Assembly: GCF_029525555.1 (NCBI RefSeq)
Contig: NZ_JAPDHZ010000003.1
Location: forward strand, 806,001 to 870,000
Direction: 5' to 3'
Length of the DNA stretch: 64,000 nucleotides
Source: Cohnella ginsengisoli
GTDB taxonomy: Bacteria; Bacillota; Bacilli; Paenibacillales; Paenibacillaceae
The position numbers and the translations under genes are program-made. The notes beneath the pieces were generated by a model, which saw only the letters and a list, made by a program, of their open reading frames with translations, was not told where the DNA came from and made no database searches. How positions within the stretch are numbered: the first letter of the stretch is position 1; every line of letters begins with the position of its first letter. Shown piece by piece: positions 10,474-21,700 of this stretch.

Positions 10474-11148
10474 CTAATGGAAATCTGGAATAAGCTTTTT
10501 TGATTTCGGATTCAGCTAGATCTCCGCGACCTGCATTTGCATAGGAAACCACGTTCCCGATGATTCGTTTAGCTCGGTCCACTTTATCTTTTTTTTGATT
10601 GTGGATCCATCCAACTATAGCTAAGACTAGTAATAGCAGTAACCAGATAGTCCTTAATACTTGTGTCAAAAAAATAATGTCGTTCACTTAATTGCTTTTC
10701 CAGAAGGTAGGAGGGATAAGGATATCCGTTTACTACATTCCAACGCTTAACCAGACGAATGAGTGGTTTAATTAAATTCCCATTTTGCTGATTTACTCGG
10801 GTCAATCGGGCGTTAAATTGATTCGGATCTGTCTCTATCCACTCACCAAGTGGATTATTCCGGGATGGAATGCATAAAGTTTCCCACCATTTCTTAATAG
10901 CTGGAACCAGTTCGAACACTGTCATTGAAAACGACCATTATATCAATGTCCGACTCCTCGTCAGCCTTCCTGGGCAAAATCGTTCCTCTTGTATAGGAGC
11001 CAAACACGAAATGTGCGGAAATACTGCTTCCAAAGTAAGTTTGCAATCTCTTTGACAGGGTGGAGATTGAAGTTGTAATTTTGTTACGCTCCTCGTCATT
11101 AATGACAAGCAGACTGCTTAATGAACTTAAGTAGGAATTGACCGACAT
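10474..11148 (-). pseudogene. SMODS-type (DncV-like) CD-NTase of a CBASS system, internally deleted
   Basis: The N-terminus has the nucleotidyltransferase signature FGSYTRGTILPRKADEESDIDIMVVF. A second frame continues FELVPAIKKWWETL, then ETDPNQFNARLTRVNQQ and IKPLIRLVKRWN. A third gives KVDRAKRIIGNVV and, after correction, ESEIKKLIPDFH-stop. Two of the breaks are homopolymer errors (eight T at 10589-10596, six T at 10496-10501). The first is different: at about 10917 the sequence jumps from VVFND straight to FELVPAI. Related enzymes have roughly 40 residues here, including the strand with the third catalytic acidic residue. The net loss is 3n+2 bases, so the frame is also lost. Unless this is an assembly deletion, the enzyme cannot make its cyclic nucleotide. 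Confidence 0.75.
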
Positions 11149-11243
11149 TTCCGTTGCCCCCTTATCTAAGCTGAAATCAGCTTATCAACACGGGACAAAT
11201 AGATACATGGCGGAAGTATTACAATTCAGATAAATACACAAAA

Positions 11244-11278
11244 ACGCCGCGGCATACCCGAAGGCAATGCCGCGGCGT
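11244..11278 (-). terminator. Rho-independent terminator of the GH92 operon
   Basis: A perfect 12-bp stem (ACGCCGCGGCAT and ATGCCGCGGCGT) with an 11-base loop is followed on the minus strand by TTTTTGTGTATTT. It lies 11 bases past the stop of the GH92 gene and separates it from the CBASS remnant. The rest of 11149-11288 holds no gene. Confidence 0.85.
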
Positions 11279-11288
11279 CTAACCTTAC

Positions 11289-14200
11289 TTAGCCCTTCCT
11301 CGAATAAATCATCATGTCCAGATTGCCGATATACAGCAAGCTGGATGTCGTGCTGCCCTTGAATACGACGCAGAGCGTCTGCTTCCCGGTCAGCGTCCGG
11401 TTCAGCGCGGCGCCGGCGGTCTTGTACGAGCCCCACCCGCCCCCCGTATTCGGCAGGCTGACCGTGCCGACGAGCTCGCCGTTCTTGTCGTTCAGCCGAA
11501 TCTCTGCGACGACGTCGGCGGGCACCCGGTTCGTCGGCGCGTCATAGACGATGTCGACGTAATTTTTGCCGAGCGTGCCGAATTCGAGATCCTTGTAGGT
11601 CAGCCACGCGCCAGTGAAGGTGTTGCCGACGTTTGTCAAGCCGTTATTGGTCTCTGTCTTCAATGGATCGTTATTAAATGTGTTCTTGTCCGGCGACCAC
11701 TCGCTGCGGCTCTCGAACTCGACGTTGAGGTCCGGTTCACTGAGCGCGAAGGCCGCGTTGTCGAAGTTGCCGATATACTTGTAGGTGGAGGTCGACGTGC
11801 CCGTGAGTACGAAATACACATCCTTTACGCCGGACAGCTTCTTCGTCAGGTTAGCCGTTGCCGTCTTGTATGTTGTCCATCCGGCGGCTGTCGGCGGCGT
11901 CAGAACTTTGCCGACCACCTCGCCGTCCGGAGCTCCAAGCCTCACTTCGACCGCCGCATCCGCCGGACAGCTGGCGGTATTGCCGCTATACTCGATCGCG
12001 ACTTGGTCGACGCCGGCAATGCCGAAGTCCATGCGCTTAAATGCCAGCCACGCGCCGTTAAACGTATTTTTAATCTGCATGCCGCTATTGCCTCTCTCGG
12101 TGCCAAGCGGCGAATTGTTGTACGGATTCAACGCGGTCGACCAGGCGTCGTAGCTCTCCAGCTCCAGCTTGGCATAGTCGGTCCGCACCGGCTGCTGCGG
12201 CGTCTCGAACGTAAATGCCGCGTTGTCGAAGTTGCCGACGTACGGATAGGTCGAATCCGTCGAGGCGGTAAGCACGAGATAGATGTCCTGGACTCCCTTG
12301 AGTGTCTGCGACAGGGAGACCGAAACCGTACTGTACGTTCCCCATGCGCTCGCATTTGGCGGCGTTGCCACCTTGCCAAGCAGCGGACCGTCCACAGCGC
12401 CCAACCGTACTTCTACAGCTGCATTTGCAGGTACTCTTCCGCTATTGCCCGAATACTCGATACTAAACTTATTCACGCCTGTATCGCCAAAGTCCAGATG
12501 CTTATAGGCCAGCCAAGCGCCGTTGTAGGTATTTGCAACCTGCTTCCTGCCATTGAAGTCCTCGACATTTAGCGGTCGGCTGTTGCCGGGATTCAAGTCG
12601 TTCGACCATTCATCGTACTTCTCCAGCTCCAGCTTGGCGTAGTCGCTGCGAAGCTTCCAGTTGGAGAGCGTCATCCGGTCGAAGTTGCCGATGTATGGCA
12701 ATCCGCTCGTTGTGCTGCCATGCATCACGATATACAGCGTCTGCTTGCCGGCCACGGTCTTCGCAAACTGCGCGTCCGCCGTCTTGTACGACGTCCACGC
12801 GCTGCCCGTGCTCGGAAGAGCGACGGTGCCAAGCAATTCGCCGTCCACGCTGCCGAGGCGAACCTCCAGCCTGGCGTCGGTCGGGACCTTCGCGGCTGGA
12901 GCCGCGTATTCGACCGTAACGTGGTTGGCGCCTTCGGTACCCAGATCGACATCCGTATACGCGAGCCATGCGCCGTCGAACGTATTGGCGACGACCGTGC
13001 CGCCGTTGCCGTCTTCCGTCTGCAAAGGCCGGTTGTTAAACGTATTCACGGCCGCGCTCCACTCGCTGCGGCTCTCGAACTGCACGAGACCGGGCTCCGT
13101 CGCCGGCGGCTCGTCCGGCTGAATCGGATCGAGCGGCGGCAGCGGCGGCTTGACGGGAATCGGCAGCGGATCGGGCAGCGGCTCCGGCTGCTCGGGCGGA
13201 ACTTCGCCCGGCGCGGGCTTCTGCTCCGGCTCCGATACGACCGGCTCGGCGAGCCATAAGGAATCGTAGATGTCGCCGTCAAACGCGTCGACCAGGTATA
13301 CGTTTACCTTGAACTTTTTGGCGTTTACGTTAAAAATCTGCGATACCTCGAACCCGCCGGCCTCGACCGGCATGGCGCTGCTCACCCAGGCCTGGTCGTT
13401 GCCGTCCATCAATTGGATGACCGCGTATGCAGATCCCTCATAATCGCCCTTCAGCGTACCCGTGACGCGGACGTCCATATTGCCTTCACGCCCGACGTCA
13501 GCCTGCAGATCATATACGTTCCACTGAATATCCGACGTATAAGCCGCATCGGAGAGCAATGCCGCCCCCGAGGTCACACCCCTCGTATCGTCGGCCTTGA
13601 TCCTCACCTGCACCTGACCGGCACGGAAGGCGAGCGGTCCGACGGTCTGCGGATTGGCGGTCGCCGGCTTCCAGCTCTGTCCGCCGTTCACGCTGAACTC
13701 ATAATCCTTGGCCTGTTCAAAGCCGGAAACGTACGTCCAGCCGAACGTATTGGCCGTATCGTCCTGAACCGGCGCGGTCGGCGCCGACGGTTTGACCATC
13801 GGAACGACGGCCTCCAGCCCGAGATCGAAGGCAATGTCCGAGCTGGTCGCATTCACCTGGTGAACCTCTGCGGCAAGCACGTTTTGGCCTGCGACCAGGT
13901 AAGAAGGATCGATCGAATACACGTTCGTATTGCGCTCGTCGCCGACGGTCGCATTAGCATACGTGCCGTAGCTAACGGCCCCCGACGGCATGTTCGTGCG
14001 AATGATCTCGCGCCCGTTCAGGTACACGATCGCGCCGTCGTCGCGGATCAGACTGGCGTTCAGCTGGATCGGGGCCTTGGGATCCGCCACCTCGAACGTC
14101 TTGCGGAAATACGTGGTCGGATACTTGTTGTTGGCATCCGGGCCGTAGCTCGTCTTCGTTTTCGCATAGTTTTTGCTGTCGTAGCCGAGCGGCGCCGCAC

Positions 14201-17056
14201 CGGCGGCCCAGCCGCTATCGTCGAACGAGAGTCCCGTCCAGCCGCTTGCTGCCGCCTGACCCTTGTCCAGATACTTCCACTCCGCTCCCGCGGGAACGAG
14301 CGTCCGGCGAGCCAGCGCATTGTCTACGGTCGCGCCATAGTCGGCCATCGGCGGAGCTGCGCTTGCGGCAGCGCCCCAGCTCGTATTAGGCGTCGCGCCC
14401 ATCTCGAACGAGATCGTGCCGCCGGCCATGATGTCGTCGTAGTTGATCCAGGCCTGATTGAAGTCGGCGCCGTTCAGCTTCGCCGATTGAATGAAGCGGT
14501 TTTCGCTCGAAACGTTGTTCGCCTTGATCGTGAACGTCTTGCCGCCGTCGAGGTGCAGCGTCAACTCGTCAAAGATCGGCGAGCCGATCAGGAAATACGG
14601 ATCGCCCGGATTGGCCGGGTAAAGACCCATCGCGCTGTAGACGAACCAGGAGGACATGCCGCCCGCATCGTCGTCCATCGATGGCAGGTAGCCTTCCGGA
14701 TCGTCGCGGTAGACGCGCGACTGAATCGGATACGCATACGGACCATGGTTGTGATACTTTTGCGTGACGGCTTCCGTCGTGAATTCCCGCGCGTAATACT
14801 GGGTCAGGTAAGGGTGCCCCAGGTAGTTAAACAGATATGGAACCTGCAAATCCGGCTCGTTGATCGCCATGTATTCGTCGATCGCGAAGAAATGCTGCAG
14901 ATCCTGCGCCATCGCCTGCTTGCCGCCCATCAGTTCGGCCAGCCCGCCGACGTCCTGCGGCACGAACCAACGATACGTCCACAGGTTCCCTTGGTAAGCG
15001 TACTTGTCCACCGCCGTGACGTCGCCTCTCGCGACCGTCTGGGCGTTCGGGGTGAAAAAGCCGCGCTTGTCGCCTTTTTCGTCCTCCTGATTGGCGTTCC
15101 ACAGCGATTTGTAAGACAAAGCGATCGCCTTGTACTTCTCGTAGGTCGTCCTGTCTCCGAGCATCGCGGCGAGCTTCATCGGGAAGTAGGCGCTGTACGC
15201 CTTTTCCAGCTTGCCGGAAATCTCGCCGTTGCTCACCGTATAGTTGTCCGTGTCGACCGCCATGCCCTGAAGCGCCTTGTACGCGTCGAAGTCGGCGAAG
15301 CCCTTCGCGTAGGCGTCCAGAATGACCGCGCCGTTGAACTCGTTGCGCACGGTCGGGCTCGGCCAGTAGCCGTCTCCCCACTGCACATATGAGCCTCTGG
15401 TATTGTACAAGTCTACCATCGACTTCACCATGTTCTCGTACCGCTTCGGATCGAGCACCGAATACAACGCATACTTGCGGAAGTCGTCCCAGGTCGACCA
15501 GCCGTTGTAATACTCGAAGTCTTCGCCCAGCTCGGCGGCCTGGCGGATCGTGTTCTCGTCCCTGCCCGCGCGGAACGTGCCGCTAGAACTCGTTACGTTT
15601 TTCGGATGAAGGAAGGAATGGTAAAGCTGGGTGTAGAACACCCGCTTGTTTTCCTCGTCGTCGTCCTTGATCTCGACCTTGCTCAAAACGTCGCTCCAGG
15701 CGCTTCGCGTGCGCTGATGCTGCGCCTCGAAGTCCCAGTCCGGGATGTCGTGCGAACGCTCGTACTTCGCCTGCTCGACGCTGATCGTCGACAGACCGAC
15801 CTTCGCCTGGACGACGGCGTTGTTTTTCGTGTTAAAGTTCAACCATACGCCGCTCTTGGAGCCGGTACGGGTCGCCACGGCGCCGACCGAATCGCCCTGC
15901 CAGGACGAATACGAGTCGAAGTCGTGATCGAATTGGATCGAGTAATAGATCGTATAATAGCCGTGTTCGCAAACGTTTTTGGACTGGATCATGCCGCTGA
16001 TTTCGTTCGCGCCTTCTACCTTCAGGTTGGCGTCCACCATGCCTGCATAAGAGTTAGACAGATCGACCAGCACCGAGCCGGTATCCGTCCCCGGGAACGT
16101 ATAGCGGTGAAAGCCGACGTTGTCCGAGGCGGTCAGATCGACCTTGATGCCGCTCGACAGCGTCACGCCGTAATAGCCGGGAGAAGCAGATTCGCTGCGT
16201 TTGTCGTATGGCTGCTTGTATTCGCTGCTATTCTTCGTAAAAGAGCGCGTCTCGGGCATCATCAGGATGTTGCCTCCGGCGCCGCTGCAGCCTACGCCGC
16301 TGAAGCGAAGCTGGGAGAAGCCCTTCAGGAAGCGGTCCTGATAGTAGTAGCCGCTGAAGGCGCCGCCGTCGCCGTCGGGACCGACGGAAGCCAGGCCGAA
16401 CGGCATCGTCGGCCCCGGATTGGTCTGCCCGTTGTCGCCGAGCGTGTTGATGAACGGATCGACGTAATCGACGGGCAGCAGATCGGCGGCCGGAACCGCG
16501 GGAATCTGGTCCGCTTCGACGCCATAGATCTCGACCTCGTAGAGGCGCGCCGTATTGTTGTCGTAAGCGGCCTGATCGATATAGACGCGGACGTACCGCG
16601 CGGAAAACGTCGGCACCTGGCGGTCGACGAGCGTCTGCGCGTTGTTCCGCACGACGTCGATATCTTCCCAGGCCGTGCCGTCGTCGCTGCGTTGAAGGCG
16701 GTAGTCTTTCGTATTCCAAAACGGACTGTTCGCAGATTCGCCGATGGCCGCGTTTTTAACGACCCACTGGTTGATATTGTAGGTTTTGCCCAGATCGAGC
16801 TTCAGCCATTTCTTTTTTAACCTTGGTATTGTCGCACCATTTGGTCGTGAGCTTGCCGTCGACGGCAGCGGACGCCGATTCGTTGGCGTTGCACTTGCCG
16901 GAAGCCGTGGCCGTCGAATTCAGGGCGACGTTCCAGGTTTTCGTATATGTGTCGGCAGCGGTCTCTTCCGCCTGCGCCGCGCCCGGCGCCGCCGACGACA
17001 AGACGCCGTACAGCACCAGCGCAGCCATCGCGGCCGCAATCCACCTTTTTTAACAT
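11289..17056 (-). CDS. Secreted GH92 alpha-mannosidase with CBM32-like and four CBM6-like modules (two frameshifts as sequenced)
   Basis: Shortening runs of six T at 17046-17051 and 16813-16818 gives a 1921-residue secreted protein. The signal peptide starts MLKRWIAAAMAALVLYGV. Next come an F5/8-type (CBM32-like) domain and the GH92 domain, seen in VDYVDPFINTLGDNGQTNPG, NEPDLQVPYLFNYLGHPYLTQ and MDDDAGGMSSWFVYSAMGLYP; the last two hold the catalytic NEP and DD residues. GH92 enzymes are calcium-dependent exo-alpha-mannosidases. A jelly-roll domain, a DYEFSVNGGQSW module shared with the upstream phosphoesterase, a Pro-rich linker, and four tandem CBM6-like domains follow (about 11300-13090; each opens with LxFESRSEWS or a variant). 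ATG 17056 is 26 bases after the SLH gene. No cell-wall anchor is seen. Confidence 0.9.
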
Positions 17057-17082
17057 GGGGTTCGAATCCTCCCGCACTTGGA

Positions 17083-18720
17083 TTAGTTCGTGGCGACCGG
17101 CAGCAGCCGGTCGATCATCGCGGCGGCTTCGGCGCGCACCACGGGGCTCTTGGGGTTGAACTGCTTCCCGTCGCCTTGCATCAGGCCTTGCGTCGACGCT
17201 TGCTCGACGGCTACGGTTGCCCAGGCGGAGATGTCGGCTTGGTCGGCAAATGAAGATTTGCCTGCGCCGATACCTTCTCCGCCGCTCAGGCTGAAGTACT
17301 TGGCCGCGCGCACCAGCGCCACCGCCGCTTCCTCGCGGGTAATCTTGTCATTGGGCCGGAAAGCGCCGTCGTAGCCGGACAGAATGCCCAGCGCGGATGC
17401 CATGGCGACCGGTTCGGCATAATACTGGCTTGCCGCGACGTCTTTAAACGGCTGGGCCGAACCTTCGGCCGTCGTAGGCGCTTCGCCCTTCCAATCGACC
17501 GCGCGCATCAGGATCGTGGCGAACTCCGCGCGGGTGATGCTCCGCGACGGCTCGTAATGCGACGCGTCCACGCCGGTGACGATATGCTTGGCCGCCAACG
17601 AACGAACGGCCGTCTCGGACCAATGCGACGCCAGATCGACGAAGCGCTTGTCGTACTGAAGCACGGCATACGTCGAGAAATGCTTCGGCTTAAAGGTAAA
17701 GACGCCGTCGCTGACCGTACCGCCCACATACTCGGCCTGTTCGCCGTTCAAGTAATAGACGCCTGCCGTTTGCCGAGAGATCGCCGCTGCCTGCTCGGGC
17801 GTCAACTTGATTGTCACCATGGCCGGCTTGCCCAAGTCGTGGATGTCCGAGCTCGCGCTGCCGGACAAGAGCTGGATGTCTACCGAAAGGATGACGCCCG
17901 TGGACTTGAAGGACGCATCGGACCGGATCAAGCGATCGAGCCGGCCTTGCATATCGTCCGTCAACGAGGTATTCAGCGTCAGCCGCACCTTGGATTGCGC
18001 GTCTCCGGAAGCGGAGATCGCTCCGGCCGGCAGTCGGATCGCGACATCGCCTGCGGACAGGACCAGCTCCCGGTTATTGTCGTTTAGCGACTTGAACGAG
18101 GCAGCGGGCAGCTCTAACGGCGTGCCGCTCTTGAGGGCGGCCGCAGGTAGCTCGATCGTGACGGCGCCGCCAGACTGCTTGATGGCGGCGTTCATCGTAT
18201 CGGCGCCGACGATATAACGGCCGTCTAGCGTGAGCTCCGGCTGCGCGACGGAACCGGATGCCTTGCCGGCTCCCGAAGGAATGGCCGAGCCGTTGGCAGG
18301 CGTAGTGCCCGGGTTGTTGTTGCCAGGATTCTCGTTGCCTGGATTCTCGTTGCCGCCGCCGAGCTTCTCGACGACCGCGAACGTTTTTTGCGCCGAGTCC
18401 GAGCCGTAGCCAGCGATTACCGTGTAAGTGCCGTATGGGGCCAGATCCGGATCCGACGGAATCGTCAGCGTCTTGGCATAGCTCCCGTTCACTGCCGTGA
18501 GCACGTCGACGTAGAAGGTCGTCTTGGCCGGGCTCACGATCTTCACCGCGACCTGCGAGCCGCTGCCTGTGCCCGTGCCGGACAGCGTGATCGTGCCGCC
18601 GCGCAGCACCTCCTTCGCGCTTACGGCAAGCTCGAAGGGCGCGGCTGCGTAGCCGGCTGCCGGCGATAGCGCGAGTATCCATAACATGATGGCCGCCACA
18701 TATTTCTTCACCGCGTTCAT
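17083..18720 (-). CDS. Secreted protein with three S-layer homology (SLH) domains
   Basis: This 545-residue protein has a signal peptide (MNAVKKYVAAIMLWILALSP) and an N-terminal Ig-like domain with GGTITLSGTGTGSGSQVAVK. A short PGNENPGN linker and a middle beta-domain of unknown role follow. Three C-terminal SLH domains begin about residue 360: FVDLASHWSETAVRSLAAK, FKDVAASQYYAEPVAMASA and FADQADISAWATVAVEQAS. SLH domains hold proteins to pyruvylated cell-wall polymers. I chose ATG 18720 because the signal peptide starts there; GTG 18741, overlapping the previous stop, is the alternative. It sits between a phosphoesterase and a mannosidase that lack anchors, so it may display or scaffold them. 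That role is inference. Confidence 0.85.
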   Translation of the reverse strand: MNAVKKYVAAIMLWILALSPAAGYAAAPFELAVSAKEVLRGGTITLSGTGTGSGSQVAVKIVSPAKTTFYVDVLTAVNGSYAKTLTIPSDPDLAPYGTYTVIAGYGSDSAQKTFAVVEKLGGGNENPGNENPGNNNPGTTPANGSAIPSGAGKASGSVAQPELTLDGRYIVGADTMNAAIKQSGGAVTIELPAAALKSGTPLELPAASFKSLNDNNRELVLSAGDVAIRLPAGAISASGDAQSKVRLTLNTSLTDDMQGRLDRLIRSDASFKSTGVILSVDIQLLSGSASSDIHDLGKPAMVTIKLTPEQAAAISRQTAGVYYLNGEQAEYVGGTVSDGVFTFKPKHFSTYAVLQYDKRFVDLASHWSETAVRSLAAKHIVTGVDASHYEPSRSITRAEFATILMRAVDWKGEAPTTAEGSAQPFKDVAASQYYAEPVAMASALGILSGYDGAFRPNDKITREEAAVALVRAAKYFSLSGGEGIGAGKSSFADQADISAWATVAVEQASTQGLMQGDGKQFNPKSPVVRAEAAAMIDRLLPVATN

Positions 18721-18737
18721 TCCTCTCTTTCTCTCCG

Positions 18738-21700
18738 TCACTGGAGCACCTTCGCTCTCGCCAACTGCTCGGGCAGGCTCAGGTTGTTATCGAACTGATC
18801 CAGCACGAGCACCTTCACGCTGTACTGCGCGCCGCTCACGTCGAAGTATTGCGCGATGCTGAGCTTGTCCTTCTTGAGCGGCACGGCGTTGATCAATTGC
18901 GGCGTGTCTCCCTTGAGCAGTTGGAACACGACATAGGCATCGCCGTCGTACGCTTCCAGCCGCTCCACCGTAACGTTCGCCTGGAGCTTGTCCCCGCGCT
19001 TCAGCTCGCCTGCGATCTGAAACGTATCGAGCTTGCCGTTCACCGTAAACGGCGTATCAGAGAGCAGCGCTTCGCCTGCTGCGGTGCCAACCGTTTCATC
19101 GGCTGCAACGCGAACCTGTACTTGGCCGGCCGTATAATCCCGGTCGCCGACCGGCTGCGGATTGGATGTGGCCCGCTGCCAGGAGACGCCGCCGTCGACG
19201 CTGAATTCATAGTCTGAAATCTTGTCGTAGTCCGGCACGTTTTTCCAGCCGAACGTATTGCGTCCGTCGTCGACCTTCGGCGCGGTCGGAGCCGCAGGCG
19301 CGAGACCCACCGTGCTCGCGAAAGCCGCATCCGAATTGTCGCGCTTGTCCACCGCGCGCACCGCGAACTTGTAGCCCTTGGACGCGCTCGTCCCTTCCAC
19401 CGTATAGCTGTAGTCGGTCTGGCCGGCGGCCACCGGCACATATACGCTCCAATTGACGCCGAGCTTGCCAGTCGCTTCATAGATCCGGAAACCGCGGATC
19501 GCGTCGTCCGCGCTGGAAGCAGGCATGCGCCAGGAAAGCTTCGTTTTGCCGGTTTCCGCAGGGATAGCCTCAAGTCGCTCTACCGCGGCAGGCTTGCTGT
19601 CCTTGCGGACGATCGTGTACGTATCGAACGGCTTGTCTTCGCCCGATTTGTAGGAATCGATCGTGAAGCTGTCCTGCGTCATCCGAATACCCGAGTAGAT
19701 CGGCTTGTACGGCTGCTCGAAGACGGCGGCATAATAGCGATCCACGCCGTTTTTGAGGTCGTAATACTTCGTCCCGGCCGAGTTGTTGATCATATACAGC
19801 GTGCCGTCCGGGTTCAGCGGGTTGCCGTTAGCGTCCTTCTGAACGCTGGCGACCGGCTTGTTGTCATACATTTGAAAGGACCGCATGAACGTATGGTCGT
19901 GACCCTGCAGCACGACGTCGATGCCCAGCTCGTCGAATGCCGGGTAGAGCATCGTGCGCAGCGCCTTAATATCGTCGTCCTCCGCATGGTTGCCGAGCGA
20001 ATAGATCGCCTTATGGAACGCGACGACCTTCCACTTCTTGTCCGTCTGCGCGACTTCTCTTTTCAGCCACTCGATTTGCTGTCTGAACGATTCCTTTTGA
20101 TTGTCGTCCCAAGCCATGTCCATCGTATTCAGCACCATGATATGCGCGTCGCCGTAGTCGAACGCGTATACGCTGCCCGGCGGCAGCGGCTTCTCGATCG
20201 AATTGTTCGGATAGTTGAGATGGTAGTAGTAATTGTCGTTATAAGGCCCTTCGTGGTTGCCGACCGCGGCCATTAGCGGCAGGTTCATCAGCAGCTTCTG
20301 CGGCTTGCCGAAGTAATCCAGCCACTGCGACTCGAGCGCGCCCGCATCGACCTGGTCGCCGGTCATGACCATGAACTTCGCGTTCGGATAATCGTCCATC
20401 GCGTTGCCCAGCGTTCGAGCCCACACTTCGTAATCGTTGGTGTTGGCCCCTTGAGAATCGGTCATGTAGAGGAACTCGTAATTGTGGTCGTCGTTCCCCT
20501 CCGTCGTAAAGCTGCCGACCTCGCTCCAGTGCCCGTCGTTGCCTACCCGATACTGATACGCCGTGCCGGGCGTCAGACCGTCGACAAGCACCTTGTGGCT
20601 AATAAAGGATCCTGTCGTGGAGCCCGTAATCTTGAGGTTCGTCAACACCCGCGTTTCTTCGGGCTTGCCTACGTAGCGCTTCGCGTCCTGCGAGTCGAAT
20701 GATTTGCCTGCAGGGACGACTTCGACGATGCTGTCCAAAATGTTGGCCGGCGCCGCATTCGGCTTGTCGTACGGGGTGTACCAGGCGAACGAGCGGTTCG
20801 TCTTGGCGCTGCCGTACAGCGACATCGCGATGGCGATCGGCTCGAAGTTCGCCGCCTCCGAGTTGTTGGACGGCGTGAAGCGGAAGGCCGCTACCGGCGT
20901 GCCGTCCGACAGCTGCAGTCCCGCTTGGCCGTCATAGGAGACGTTCAGCCGCTGACCGGGTTTCACGACCGTTCCCAGGCTGAGCGTCAGGGACGATGGC
21001 GTCGTTCCGGCTCCCGCGGCGAGGAGCTGAATCGGCTGATCGTCGGCTGTCACGGTCAGATGATCCTTCAGTCCGGCCGGCGGCGCGTTTAGTTCCGAAT
21101 ATGTAGCCATCGTGACGCTCATGCCGTCCGCGGGGATGAAGCCCGACACCGGTCCCGCATAATCTTCGGGCAGATAAAACGCCGAGGCCGGCACGATCTC
21201 CTTGGCCAAGGTGGGCGTGGACCACCTGAGGTAAAGGTTCGAGCCTCCGAAGTCTTCGAAGTACTCGATCTTGATCTTGTGCTTCGTACCGCCCTGGAGA
21301 GAGATCGGCACGCTCGTCTGCTCCTTGTCCCAGTCGTTCACCCAGTGATCGATGACCGGCTGGTCGTCGATCCACAATCTGAAGCCGTTGTCGCCGATCA
21401 TGTAAAACGTATAATCGCCCGTCTGCGGCACTGCGAGCTGACCTGTCCAACGCGCGTTGGCGTTGTCTTGCTTGCCCGTCAAATTCTGCAGCACAGGATC
21501 GAGATTCGTAAAGTTGATCTGCGAATCGATCGTCGTACCCTTGTAGTCGCCGAAGTCGAAGCTGCCCGTGCCGGCAAAATACTCGCCAAGCAGACCTTGG
21601 CCCCCCCCTACGGCCTGCGTCGCTCCAATCAGATTCGCGCCCGTCTCCGAAGCGGCCGTTGTCACGGCCTCCGGAGCTCCCGTCGAGTCGTCGTTTCCTG

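Noticed and set aside
10580..10687. Membrane-like start MNDIIFLTQVLRTIWLLLLL for the protein before the 4TM gene
   Set aside because: It is the CD-NTase C-terminus read in the wrong frame; correcting the T8 run gives QSKKDKVDRAKRI instead.
13413..15392. Open plus-strand frame of 659 codons
   Set aside because: It is antisense to GH92, has no ribosome site or family motifs, and shows Arg/Val/Leu-rich low complexity typical of frames opposite GC-rich genes.
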